Positions 36,695 through 47,679 of a stretch of DNA of 64,000 nt are shown in pieces. Origin of the DNA: Ophioderma brevispina (lineage: Eukaryota; Echinodermata; Ophiuroidea; Amphilepidida; Ophiodermatidae); assembly GCA_023653785.1 (NCBI GenBank), contig JAMKCH010019794.1:1-64000 (forward strand). The letters are read 5' to 3'. The notes beneath the pieces were generated by a model that was not told the origin of the DNA, made no database searches, and saw only the letters and a program-made list of their open reading frames with translations. A program made the position numbers and the translations under genes. The stretch's first letter is position 1; the number at the start of each line of letters is the position of its first letter.

Positions 36695-37585
36695 ATTAGT
36701 ACAAACATTGGGATTAGACCTATGTGATTTTCTACTTGACAAATAGGGGGTTATGTGATTTTTATTTTTTTTTCTGATGGAGGAGGGGGGTCATGTTAAA
36801 TTTATTATTCAATAAACCAAGCACCTATCTGCATTTCAGCAGTAAATCATATGATGTACCTATTGTGTGTGTGTGGTATGGGTGTAGGAGTTCTATGCAA
36901 TAGGGCCTATGTCCGGGGCCTATGTAACTTTACAATTAATAGTGGTTATGCAATTTTCGGGCATTGGGGCAAATCACAATTCAGTCAATTATTTTTATAG
37001 TGAAATTATGGCAAATCCAAATGACCTTTTGTTTAATTTTTTAAAGACCTTTCTGTAACCAATGTAAGGGAAGAAATCTATGAGTGTCCTAATGAAATTA
37101 CTTACATTTGTATCGCAATAATGTATATGCCGTGCAAAATCACTCTTTCCCGTTGCAGACCTTATTAGACAAAGGACTACTTAGGTATATCGCAATCTTT
37201 TTCAAAATCAACTACAGCAAGAATCTAGGTCTATAGATTAGTGCGGTATTTTTAACTTAAGATTTTTATAGATTTTATTTGTGCACCAAAGAAATCTTCA
37301 CAACTCGTTTGTGTTTTTGCAATGTCTGAATTTAATATGAAAAAGAAAAAAAAGAAAACTCATGTCCTTTGGGAACTGTTGAATAAACAATACTTCTTAA
37401 AATCAATAGTAGTATGCATGTGGCCGCCTAAAAGTTAAAATAAATATTATTCATTTTTAACAAGGCAAGGCTCACGTCGGCATAATATGCTTACACATAC
37501 ACAGCTGTCAAAGTATTGCAATCGAATGTAGAAAAATATTTCAAAAATGTAGTTAAAGGTTGACCTATACTCATTACGCGTAATT

Positions 37586-37996
37586 ATTGTTGTCGCACAG
37601 AGCTGAAGATAATAGGCATTTTCGACGACCCGGATGGGCAACTGAGGCATCTGTCAGCATGCAGGACGGCAGCAAGGTCAATTTTTTGCTTATCAAACAA
37701 ATCATTTGCATACATGCAGAATTGAACCTGATTGATAAATTATTTAACCTGGTTCTGGACAACTATTAGCCGATAGCCTTTAAGGTTACCTAGCTTATCT
37801 GTAACCAGACCTCATTGGATGGCTAGAAGAATTTTCCTGGGAAGAGCATCAAGACTCAGTACCATTGTCATCGACGCGTCACAATTGGCAGGCCAGTTCT
37901 TCGCTAACTCCACACTTTATCTAAATTCCTAATGGCTTGACATATAAATATAATAAACATCAAAATATTACATAAATTATCAAGGCATTTTTCGCC
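37586..37996 (+). repeat. Direct repeat E, first copy
   Basis: AACTGAGGCATCTGTCAGCATGCAGGAC-type sequence through GAACCTGATTGATA and AATTCCTAATGGCTTGACAT to TTCGCC. The whole order recurs at 39,277-39,673 with small indels. It lies inside the 10-kb inverted-repeat structure. Confidence 0.82.
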
Positions 37997-38129
37997 TCAC
38001 CATTCAACATCTTCAAAATCTATTCATGACGTAACCCATGAATAATAAATCTACGCCTGCCAAAACAAGACCGAAAAAGGAACTTATAACCGATCGGCGC
38101 ACAAATACACATACAATTATCCAATTTTA

Positions 38130-38840
38130 CAAGGCAAATCGAGACTCTAACCAAAGGTCGATCTTATATCGATCTGCTGTCTGACGTCACCTTGAACATA
38201 AAGTACTAAAACATTAACAATTTATTCCGCCAATCGAGACCAAGAGGCGATCTTGGTAAAAGATCTGGTCGATATAAATAGCACCTACAACTTACAATAA
38301 CTCTAGTCAAATCGAGACGCGAAGCGGATCTTATATCGATCTTGGATGGCACCTACACAATCATAAAGTACTACAACATTTACGCGCGCAAGATAGAGAT
38401 GCCTAAGTCGGACGCTATACCGTATCTGCCGACACTCTATACCATAATATATACTTCAAATTTAACTGCAGCCAAATCGAGAACGCGCCATAAGCGGAGC
38501 TTATACCGATCTGCTATATTATTACGCTGAAGTACCCAATTGATTATCAATTGAACCTTCCAAGTCGCGACCCAAAGCGGTCTTGTACCACGACCGGCAA
38601 ATACTATGTATTCAATTTATCCTGCAAATCGTAAACCACAAATCGATCTAGTACCGATCTGAAAATACTTTGATAACCCATATAAGTGTATACCTTATTT
38701 AACCTGCCAAATCGAGTACAAAACCGGGATCTTGTCCGCAAACACAATTACCATATATCTGCTTACTGTAGCATGTGACACTATTTATTAACGGCAATTA
38801 ATTTGCCATAATCGAGGGTGGACTCAAGCGATCATCATAC
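38130..38840 (+). repeat. ~82-bp satellite array, about nine units
   Basis: CCAAATCGAGA (or close variants) recurs at about 38,137, 38,232, 38,309, 38,391, 38,473, 38,560, 38,626, 38,708 and 38,810, each followed by a GATCTTATATCGATCTGC-like palindromic word. Spacing is mostly 77-95 bp. Units are too diverged for a recent array. Confidence 0.75.
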
Positions 38841-38979
38841 TCGACTGCAATTATCTATATATTAATATTGTATGTTAAAATGTATTTGGAATGTTTAAAC
38901 TCAAAAAATAAAAGTACCATAAGGCAAGCCCCCAATATGAGCAAAATGCTGGCCACACCTGGGAGGGTAAGGGGCGGGA

Positions 38980-39230
38980 ATTTTTCAGAAAAACTGATCA
39001 CACGTCCGCATGTGATTAAAACAGATGCAAATTGTGAAAAAACACGCAAGCAACTAGCTACGCAGATACTCATGTCGATTCATTAGCAACCCATCCATAC
39101 CTGAGCGAACCGATTAGCGCTTTGAATGCACCTATTGAAATACGATATCGAACGAACGGCGAAAATTATTACTGCAATTGCACATGACTGCGACGAAACT
39201 AATCTTTAGCACTGTTGGCAAACCGTTTTC
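38980..39230 (+). repeat. Direct repeat F, first copy
   Basis: AAACTGATCACACGTCCGCA, GTGATTAAAACAGATGCAAA, then GCAACTAGCTACGCAGATA and ATCGAACGAACGG. The same order appears at 44,724-44,990. Confidence 0.7.
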
Positions 39231-39276
39231 CCTATGCGGTTGCTCACAAAAGAGCTGCCAAAAAAACCCCTCTAAG

Positions 39277-39673
39277 TTCATTGTCGGCACAGGCTGAAGA
39301 ATAGTCATTTTCGCACCCGGATTGCAACTGAGGCATCTCTGTCACATGCAGGACCCAAGGTCAATTTAATTTTGCTATCAAAACAATCATTTGTCATACA
39401 TGCAGAAATGAACCTGATTGATACTAATTTAACTGTCTGAACAAATATGAGCTATACCTTTTAAAAGGTTAGGCCATACTTATCGTTATCCAAGACTCAT
39501 TGGGGCTAGAAGATTTCGTGGAAGAGCGACGCAAACGCGGTATCAATTGGCCATCGACTCTTACAATTGGCCAGGCCGATTCTTCTAACCTCCTCACACT
39601 TTAGCTAAATTCCTAATGGCTTGACATATAAATATAATCATCAATAATATACAATTCAAGGCATTTTCCGCCA
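39277..39673 (+). repeat. Direct repeat E, second copy
   Basis: Collinear with 37,586-37,996, about 1.69 kb downstream; the satellite array lies between the two copies. Confidence 0.82.
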
Positions 39674-39679
39674 AAGAAA

Positions 39680-40830
39680 TATTTTTTGTCACAAAATTTA
39701 CAGCTAACCCCACCTTTTTTACTTAATATCAGAAACCAACACTCGCCAGTTGAAAGCCTGAAATTCCTAGCAGTAATATGAAGAATAAACGAGGCTCTTA
39801 CAAAGCACCCGCGATTAACGTCATGCCAAAGCCTCGACCCGGGTGGAGTGTAACAGCACCCACACCAACGGCAAGACGGCATCAGATATGGGGGTTGAAA
39901 AACATGGAGTACTTGAATATTTCGTTATCAAATCTTTGAGAACCTGCGGGCATTATCATTGAGATCAACTGTACACGACTTCCCGCCCCTGGTTCTAACA
40001 GACCACCTTTTATAAATATTTCCGAGGTAAATATAGCGACCAAAAAATCATACGACTGGGATGTAGATTCACAATACCTTTATGTTTTGCCTGATACGTA
40101 CATCATCGCTTTCCGTTACTTCACTTCATCGGTATCTAGCAAAGTAAAGTCTTAACAAAACTTACTTGGGTCAAAATGACATGTACGATATTTAAATGCA
40201 AGTAAAGACAGAATAAATCCTGAATCTCTAAAGTCCATGCTGGCAAAATATATATGTTTCAGAACCTTTTGACTATTTTTCACTCGAATGCGCATGTAAA
40301 AATTGCTTAAAGGCTCACACACCTAGCATTTCTGAAAAGAAAGCAAGCAATGCGTGACATGGTAATTGATATATTAAAATAAAGAATTAAAAAATTATTG
40401 GATAGACCTAATATAGCCGAAATATTTTTATTAGATTTCCAAGCACTCCATTTTGTTATGGCCACTAAACAAAACGTCAAACCCGCTGTAATTTTCATTT
40501 AAGTCGCAGGCATCATACTCGAAGGTAAATAATAAGAGAAAAATCGTGAAGTGGCAAACCCAGCGCAAAAATGCCTAATTAAATTCTGACCTTAATTTGT
40601 CAAAACTCACGCACCTTAAATGAATGAACAATATCGCGATAGCAAGACCACTGTCGGCTGACTATTTTCCTTTGCAGTATATTGTTTCATGGCCTATACA
40701 GGACACATACATGTAACAAACACACAACCGATCTAGTTTATGAGGGTGTAATTGCCTAAATGAGCAGTTTGAACGGAAAGGCACGTGAATAAAATTTGAT
40801 TAAAAAAATTAAAATAACCAGAACATTACA
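39680..40830. other. No supported gene
   Basis: Lies 3' of the tyrosine-recombinase remnant on the minus strand. The C-terminal catalytic part (R-H-x-x-R...Y) of a recombinase would be expected here, but I could not read it in any frame. Confidence 0.4.
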
Positions 40831-40839
40831 AAAAATTTG

Positions 40840-41194
40840 AGATACTCATTTTCATGGATGCACAAAGCGTGTATATCCGCGACACTAGCTCACAAAAACC
40901 AAAATAAGGCTAGAAGAAATACTGCTATTAACACGGTGCACATACTGCTGATTTGCAAATTGACGTTAAATTTGCACGAGGTCCATTCAATAAATCCTAA
41001 AGTACCGATCTTGCTACTGTCCATTTGGTTGTGATTAAGCGTCCATACTCCCTATCCCTAATACCTCGCTGAGCAATGAAGGTCAAATCTGAAAATGCAA
41101 AGAGATTGACGAGTGAGGGCGGGGCTAAAGTTTCTTCTAAAACGTAAACGGCAAATAAGGCTACAATAGTAGGTAATTGAGCGGGCCATGCCAA
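40840..41194 (-). pseudogene. Tyrosine recombinase (DIRS-type) remnant
   Basis: A minus-strand ORF starting at 41,194 reads WPAQLPTIVALFAVYVLEET, then LAPPSLVNLFAFSDLTFIAQ and RGIRD. It has the helical pattern of the DNA-binding (SAM-like) N-terminal domain of retrotransposon tyrosine recombinases (LPxxIxxYxAYLxxxGLAPSTIxSYLSALxFxHxxxGxxDP). Beyond a stop and frameshifts, ICKSAVC then VCTVLIAVFLLALFWFL (about 40,892-40,950) matches the next conserved stretch (CxSxYExxLFxAMFLLAFFGFLRVSE). The catalytic Arg is at or just past the break and the C-terminal catalytic residues are not visible. RT sequence of the same element type lies 500 bp upstream on the same strand. The RNase H normally between them looks deleted. 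Confidence 0.58.
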
Positions 41195-41199
41195 ATCAT

Positions 41200-41680
41200 G
41201 AATGTGATAGATTGGTTAAATTTCACGACGCTTTGATATGAGCCCCATGTAGGCTTAGCTAGAAGTTTATTATTATTATAATGAACTTCTGGTATCGCCG
41301 ACCTGGTACTATACGATTTTCCCGCACAACGTCACCCACAAGACTATTTCCACGAAAAAAGGGGAAAACTCTAACACTATGTTATTGGAGGGATTTGCAC
41401 AGAACAGATTTTTTTTTTCATTTGCCTTGGAATAAAGGATTCCTCAAAATAAAGTAAAAATATAAGCCACATTTGCCATTTGGCGAGTGTCACCTTGGCA
41501 CACTTGGACAATTGAATTTGAAGCGTCATGCCTGTTAGCGCCATCATTTGTCAATCAAAAACGCAGAGAGAGAGCCTGCTATCGAGATTGCAGGCTGCGA
41601 CGATGATTAAGGAACCATGTTAGAAATGCAATTTCTCGAGAGAACGGTGATAGCTTTTTGGGCATCTAGCCACTTATTTT
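41200..41680. other. Gap between RT and recombinase remnants
   Basis: RNase H and RT thumb sequence would be expected here in a DIRS-like element. I could not identify either, so a deletion or heavy decay is likely. A GAGAGAGAGCCTGCT...GCAGGCT inverted word lies near 41,568-41,595. Confidence 0.4.
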
Positions 41681-41689
41681 TAATTCCCT

Positions 41690-42170
41690 ACATATGCAGA
41701 TGGCACAGAAACAGTTTAAACACGGAATGGATTAGGAGACCTATAATAAAGGCGATAAATGAGGTGGTACATGACTCATTCATCTCGGTGCCCAATGGAG
41801 CACCGTCGCAAACTCTAAACATATCTTGAAAAAACAGCAAGGCATGCATGATGTGATTACCGCGCATCTCATTGCCGCGATGGAAAAGAAGCCATAAGTG
41901 GAATGGCTGACCATGCAAGAGTGCGATCATCGAATTGAAGCCCCAACCAAAAAAGAAGAAAATCTCACCAAGTGGACCGGGGAACATGATGGCCCCCATG
42001 AAAGCGCCTTTATCTATATAGTGATGGCGATTTATTTTGATTCCTAATAACCAATCATCCGGGTGTACTGGTGATATCCTGAATGGGCTCATTCTGTATA
42101 ATAGCCACCGTATCCCCTAGCTCTTATCACGTTTGATATGGCCACAACAAAATTACTAAATGGACAGTAC
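41690..42170 (-). pseudogene. DIRS/Ngaro-type reverse transcriptase remnant
   Basis: The minus-strand ORF 41,688-42,092 (134 residues) begins SPFRISPVHPDDWLLGIKIN then RHHYIDK. RxxPVHPDDxxLLG followed by (Y/F)xDK is the domain-A region characteristic of reverse transcriptases of tyrosine-recombinase retrotransposons. Just upstream, in another frame, NVIRARGYGG supplies the preceding IRxxGxGxLLxKxD block without a clear catalytic Asp. Further on, a shifted frame gives SCSPVHLVRFSSFL (family pattern SCxxFExFSSFLEW). QDMFRVCDGAPLGTE sits where YLDDFLFCGAPGTxE is expected. Leu replaced by Gln and at least two frameshifts mean no functional enzyme. The order RT then recombinase on the minus strand fits DIRS-like elements. 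Confidence 0.68.
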
Positions 42171-42199
42171 CATATCCCTGCCAATGCCAAACCTTTTTA

Positions 42200-44700
42200 T
42201 CCAGGTGAATGGATCCCGCAATTCTGCACCAATTGATTCCTATACAAACATTCTAAAGCTTATGATATGCCATCTGTCATTGATTTATAGTTGGGGCAGG
42301 CACGGGCAAATCACTGCACACTAACCCGCTTAATGGGCGGGGCCATGCCTAAATCTGATGAAAAACTAAGCCATACAATTTGGGGCAGTCAGTCAGGTAG
42401 GAATAAGATATAATGCTAAAACTGGCAACATTCGCTGTGGCGCACGGGGATGTATAACTACAACAAGAATGGCGCGGACTAATTGTTTAGGGAGTGCTTG
42501 CCCATTTGTACCTAGGTCGCGACCGGGTTGCACAAATCTGCATTGGGGCTAAATCCTAAGATTTAATTTTTGCATAAGTGATACTGGAATTAACTCAGAA
42601 TACCCCTCTACTTCAATGGGTCATTTGCTATGGGCAAAGTACCAGAAAGATCTCACTTGTCTACTCATTGTGTGTTTGTATTTGGTTAGTAGTTTGTTTG
42701 GATGTTTCAACATAGTAGTGTCTGATTTAACAGTCTGCCGCCTTCGAAGTGCATTGTGTCTGTTTTAAACCTTTGTTTGTATGACTCGGCATTTACCTAA
42801 TCGGCTACGATATGGATTAAATACACAGATAGAATAATAATATTATTAACAAAGAAATAAACAGCGATAACGCTTTGGACATCCTATACTTTGACAAAAT
42901 TATTGAACTCATTGTTGAATTGTTGCATTGCTTGCACCACGAATTCGTTGCAGCATTTTCATGGATAATATCCACTTGACACGAACGGCGGCGTAACCTT
43001 TACTCGCTCTTACAGGAGATTTTTACTTTATGTAATAATGAGTGCCGGGGTGGCACGAAACCAGCAAATGCCCCTAGAAAGATTCATACTAATGGGACCA
43101 CCGAAAATATTGCGCCTGTATTTCTACTCATTTGAACGGCAATTAGTATTTTAAAATGATCGTCAGTGTCGCGAATGGCCTATCTTATTTTAGGCATATA
43201 ACCATATGACATAAATGGGCACCAAGTCATATTCATAGAACTACCCTACATAGATTTTAGAGGGATATAACGGCGATTCCTGGCAAACAATGTCTGAATA
43301 GTGGAATTAATTTGTCTTTGACTAGGTTCGTTCCGCCTTTAAATAACTAAATGACTCCCGCCAGGAACAATACAATTTCATACCACAGACCCTTGAATCT
43401 ATTAAGCTTCAACATTAGTGGATAGCCAAAACAACCCCCTTCACTATCCTGTACATGAGATTTGACACAACCCAAAGCTGTTTGACCCATGCAAATTTTT
43501 TCTTATATTTAGAGTAATTTTATCACACAGTGGCGACATCAATATTGACAACTTGATTACAAGTAGCGCTATGGGCAGAGCTAATACCTCTGAAGAAACG
43601 CAGAAAAAAATCCATTGTCGGCAATCATGCATATAGGGGCCGAGAGCAAAGGCATGAAATGTAGCTGAGCGGCCCCTAGTAGGGCCAATTCATCCTGGAA
43701 AGGCGTGTGAAACAGACTTTTAGGAAAAAAAACAAATTTGTCCCGCAATGAACTTCGACAAATTTACACATGCATGTAGTTTATAATTGAATAATACCCC
43801 AAAATTGTTGTAAAAAGTTGTCGGGCGCATTTGATAGTTTGTTTTATTCCCAGAGCCAACGTATCAACTGACTCTCAACATTCTGTGGGATAACATTGGA
43901 GAGGACTACTGATTATTAATTGATTAGGTTGTCAATAAATTCGAAAAACGCTGAATTTTGACTGTCACAAACACGCCAGGAATTTGTGTAACATTGGCAA
44001 CTGGGTTTCGATTACTAGAGACGGCGAAACCGAATACCTTTCTAGTGTTGGCATGAATTGGTCACTCTCTGCAGGATCGCTAGCCGAATTGGTTGCGGGC
44101 GAATAACGACCATAGGTTATTGTTCTTGCAGCACAAACTGTTGTACATTGGCTAACGGAGTCCTGGTCGCTTGCCCCTGAAGTTGAAAACCATCACGTGG
44201 CAACTCGGGTGTTGATCATGACGTCAGTCGCTGTGCCCTTACACGCTCACGTATAGCTTATGGGCTACGCCTCGCGCTATTTTGACTGCTACTGGCAAAA
44301 CCTAACTTTACGCATTCCGAGGTGGGTTCAACGAACTTACAGATACGTTGTTTTACACTATCTGAGCTGCTTAAACGGCTTAACTAACGGCCGCTGGCGA
44401 TGTGAATGGGTCCGTCTAAAAATGTTCCATTTTGATTCAATGAGATCAGTAACTAGCTGGTTCTCCCATCTGTGGCTGGAATCGCACGGCGAGGCATTTT
44501 TATTTGGAAGAACAGACAAAACTGCACCAATATTTCGTTGATGACGGCTGATCTTAAGTCAAACGATTGTTGCTGAAGCAGAACTAGCCTCGTGTATTTT
44601 GTAGTTATTATCCCGAATGCTGTATACCGGCCATTTATCACCATATAACAGTAGCCGGGGGACAACGGCAAGGGAGAATCAATGGCGGTGATAACAATTA
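42200..44700. other. No supported gene
   Basis: Upstream of the RT remnant on the minus strand, where a gag-like ORF would lie in a DIRS element. The only sizeable ORFs are near 44,260-44,815 on both strands and show no recognisable pattern. Confidence 0.4.
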
Positions 44701-44723
44701 CATTCGCTAGTAGAAAGCAAATT

Positions 44724-44990
44724 TCATAAAACTGACCACACGTCCGAATGTGATGAAAACAGATGCAAATTGTGTGAAGCAACCACTCAAGCACTGAGCT
44801 AGCAGAGATAATCAAACTGCGTCATTAAGCAACCCAATATCAATACCTGAAGGCGATACCGATTGGTCAGTCTTGATGCACGCTCTTGAAATAGCAATAT
44901 GATCGAACGGGGCAAATTAAAGTACTGGCATCCTTGGCAGGCAGACGGCGACAACAATTCTTAAGGCCTGTTGACACACCCGTTTCGATA
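44724..44990 (+). repeat. Direct repeat F, second copy
   Basis: Collinear with 38,980-39,230 (AAACTGACCACACGTCCGAA, GTGATGAAAACAGATGCAAA, GAGCTAGCAGAGATA, GATCGAACGGGGC), about 5.7 kb apart in the same orientation, just inside the right arm. Confidence 0.7.
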
Positions 44991-45262
44991 CGTTGCTCGT
45001 CATAAACGTTATATGATTCTCTCAACAGATGCTGTTTTCCGATGTCATTTTGAAAACTGTACAAATTGATTGTCATGTCCCCTAAATTCTGGCTTGATCA
45101 TTGAAGGATTAATGATTTAATGAAACGGTCTGAAAAAGGCGTACTATGATTAAACTAATTACGCAAAGATTTTATTTCCAGATAATGGACAATCACCCGC
45201 ATCAGTTCCTACTCTTTGTGGTCTTGGTCGAAGTCTCGCCCTATTACAATACGGCGGCTTTG

Positions 45263-45695
45263 TCCTCTAAATCAATTTCGTTAGATTTGGCGTTATAGTG
45301 ATATCGCCATTAGCACATATACTAATGACACCATAATACAACATAAAGATAAGCAATCACTTGACAGGGGTGTTGGTATTCTGAACACTTGCCGGTAACT
45401 TCTGGACTAAACAATTAACATTATTTTGTAAAATTCCGAGTTGCCCCTTTTAGTATCGTGCAATCCTCCAAATATTAATGACATTGTTTTCGTATATTCC
45501 TAACTTCCCTAGAGGAAAATGACTACCAACCTGACGATCATCGCAAAAAAAGAGGTAGCGTTATTTTTCTTGTTAAACAGAGGGGCAATTTCTTCCTAAA
45601 TCAAGACAGGGGTCTGCTCCGTGATTTTTTTGAAAAGTGCAAAAAAAAAAAAAAAAAAAAAAAAAAAATTAAAGGACGTTAGGGATATTCAACTA
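45263..45695 (-). repeat. Right arm of the ~10-kb inverted-repeat structure
   Basis: Reverse complement of 35,560-36,128 minus the MITE (GGCGTTATAGTGATATCGCC, ACAACATAAAGATAAG, CACTTGCCGGTAA, GGGGTCTGCTCCGTGATTTT, GTTAGGGATATTCAAC). It includes a poly-A run of about 29 bases at 45,640-45,668 where the left arm has only a short A-run. Confidence 0.82.
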
Positions 45696-45699
45696 GATC

Positions 45700-46527
45700 T
45701 GTCCGCCTTTTAGGTGTGATATCATTTCTCATTTATTTCTTTTGTAAAACTTGAAATTGGTCTATAAGAGATTCAAGCCCTATTGGTAAAATACAATACA
45801 ATCGCTAAATCCCTTTTTTCATTCTTTGGGTTTCTTTTGTGTTGTTGTTGTTTTGGGGTTTTTGTTAGTTTTTTCTTTGTTATTGTTAACAGATTTATAA
45901 GTTTATATTGGTGTGCTGTTACATAATTATGATCCTCTATATTTTTGTGAAATTAGAGACCATATTAAAGCAATCGTGATTTAGCGATTCCTCTAGGTGC
46001 TTAACAGCCAGGAACAAAACAACATTACTATACTCGATTAATCTGATATGTGACCCCGTACCATTCTTGCGGAGGTGAAAAATTCAATGAGGCGCAGGGA
46101 CTTCTGTTAATCATATTATTGTGAGCAACGTTAAGGCCTGAAATACACTAGTGCGTTTCCATGCATGAATGAAATTGTATTTAGTGGCAGGTGAGTGAAT
46201 TAAATGACCGTAGTGTCCTCCAAGAAAATCCGGTGTGGCACGTGCATTTGAATTCTTTCATTTTCCCGGCAGAGCCCCTCTCCGACTTATTGGAATAGGT
46301 CCAAAACTCCAGGGGGACGAACGTATCAACGCGAATCGAGTATAAAAGGATATCAATTTTAAATGACAAAAATGATTTAATATCCAAATGTGTACGATTA
46401 GGTAAACGTTATCTCATTCCCAGTCCATGCACGATTCCGCTTTTGCTGTTGTAAACATTGAGTAAACCCAAATGAACCCGTAAAATTAATTTAGCGGGTC
46501 TAAGCTTTATACCCACCCCCATACTCT
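45700..46527. other. No supported gene
   Basis: T/G-rich stretch near 45,825-45,885, otherwise undistinguished. A TATAAAAGG word at 46,341 is isolated and I assign no promoter. Confidence 0.4.
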
Positions 46528-46854
46528 CTAAATGTAAACGAGTGAAAATTTCACTCCCCAAAAGAGTGAAACTCTTGTCAACCACTCAAAAATGAGTGGG
46601 TTTGTACTTAAAAAGAGTGAATTTCCACTCAAAAGAGCGGATTTTTCCACTCGTTTTCGTATAGTCCTTCGTTTAATTCCTCAAAAGGTGTCCTTCGTTT
46701 AACTCAAACGAGTGGAAATCCACTCTCTTTGGAGTGAATTTTCACTCATTTTGAGTGGAAATTCACTCTTTTTAAGTACAAAACACTAATTTTGGAGTGG
46801 TTGACAAGAGTTTCACTCTTTTGGAGAGTGAAATTTTCACTCGTTTACATTTAG
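46528..46854. mobile_element. 327-bp palindromic MITE (GAGTGAAA family)
   Basis: Arms of about 140 bp are nearly exact complements: CTAAATGTAAACGAGTGAAA, GAAACTCTTGTCAACCACTC, TTGTACTTAAAAAGAGTGAA on the left, and the same order in reverse complement ending TTCACTCGTTTACATTTAG at 46,854. The arms are themselves built from GAGTG(A)n and CACTC words. The near-exact pairing suggests recent insertion or an active hairpin source. Confidence 0.88.
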
Positions 46855-46859
46855 AAATT

Positions 46860-46960
46860 TGTTTTCCGTAACCCGACCGACCCTAGAAAAACCTGTTGAC
46901 TCAAATTTTGTATGCAAAATAAGAAACAAAAATCTGCCGACCGACCATTGATTTTCATTT
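46860..46960. repeat. CCGACCGACC-box fragment
   Basis: CCCGACCGACC at 46,871 and CCGACCGACC near 46,938, joined by AT-rich sequence, resemble half of the element at 10,149-10,477 without its GGCGACG ends. Confidence 0.4.
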
Positions 46961-47286
46961 GCAATTTATCAAAACAAGACAACGAAACAGCTACAAGCAA
47001 AATTAAAGATCTTTGCTATGTCATTGAAAAAAGCTTAAATGGTAGCATGTTGTATTCAATTTAGAGTACTCATTTGGATCTCGGAGTACTCGAAGCTCAT
47101 TTGCATGGGTGTACTTTATTAAGGTACTGCATGTGTATAGGTGGATGATTACCACCTCTTCTCAGATGATGCGGTATCCATGTGTGTAGATACCCCGTGG
47201 TTACTCCACAAGTACTTCAAAGGTACCCCTATGAAGAATTCGGATGTGTAGAATCTGATTAACCAATTGTCTGTTTAACTTTGCAG

Positions 47287-47618
47287 CACAGTTCAATTTA
47301 AATACGCCTGTAAATTTGACAGCATCCAACGGAACCTCTGAATCCGAAAATGACTTCCTTAGGATGTTGTTGAATATTTCACACCAAATAGAGGATATGC
47401 TATTTGAATGCAAATGGCGCGGCGTTGAACTTTGTGACGCGAGAAATTTTACAACTGTCATTACCGATTGGGGTGTGTGTTTTACGTTTAATAACCCTGA
47501 AGACAAGACTAAAATACTGAAAGTAAACCAACCTGGCAGTCAAAATGGCCTCTTTCTACGTCTGAATGTACAGCAGTTTGAATATATGAGTGGAGAATAT
47601 GACGCGGCAGGATTTAAG
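47287..47618 (+). CDS. DEG/ENaC (amiloride-sensitive sodium channel family) internal exon
   Basis: This family forms trimeric Na+ channels of the plasma membrane, gated by protons, peptides or force; this exon encodes extracellular-domain sequence. TTTAACTTTGCAG ends at 47,286, and the exon then reads open for about 110 residues. Visible in order: LRMLLNISHQIEDMLFECKW, LCDARNFTTVITDWGVCFTF, GSQNGLFLRLNVQQFEYM, YDAAGFK. ECxWxG, the NFTxVxTDxGxCFTFN signature and the NGLxLxLNxQQxEYM strand with AAGFK are diagnostic. The exon should end after AAG at 47,618 because GCAAGT follows, an excellent GC-type donor, and the family continues with V/I-x-I/V-H-D just after this point. The open frame itself runs to TAA at 47,657. 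TM1 and the upstream and downstream exons are not visible in the window. There are no stops or frameshifts, in contrast to the neighbouring fragments. Ligand and subfamily cannot be told from one exon. Confidence 0.9.
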
Positions 47619-47624
47619 GCAAGT
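47619..47624 (+). other. Probable GC-AG 5' splice site
   Basis: AAG|GCAAGT after the codons for AAGFK of the DEG/ENaC exon. The consensus of GC donors is (A)AG|GCAAGT, an exact match. No GT donor lies at the family-conserved boundary. Confidence 0.6.
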
Positions 47625-47679
47625 ACTAAAGCGAACGGAGTAAACATAGTGCTGTAAAACAGGTAAAAGCCTAGACATT

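Noticed and set aside
44260..44815. 93- and 120-residue ORFs on opposite strands, considered as gag or another gene of the DIRS-like element
   Set aside because: Neither shows a zinc knuckle, RT, RNase H or recombinase pattern, and nothing supports one strand over the other.
45640..45668. Poly-A run as the tail of a LINE or processed pseudogene
   Set aside because: It sits inside the right inverted-repeat arm, and the left arm has a short A-run at the same place; expansion of an existing A-run explains it better.
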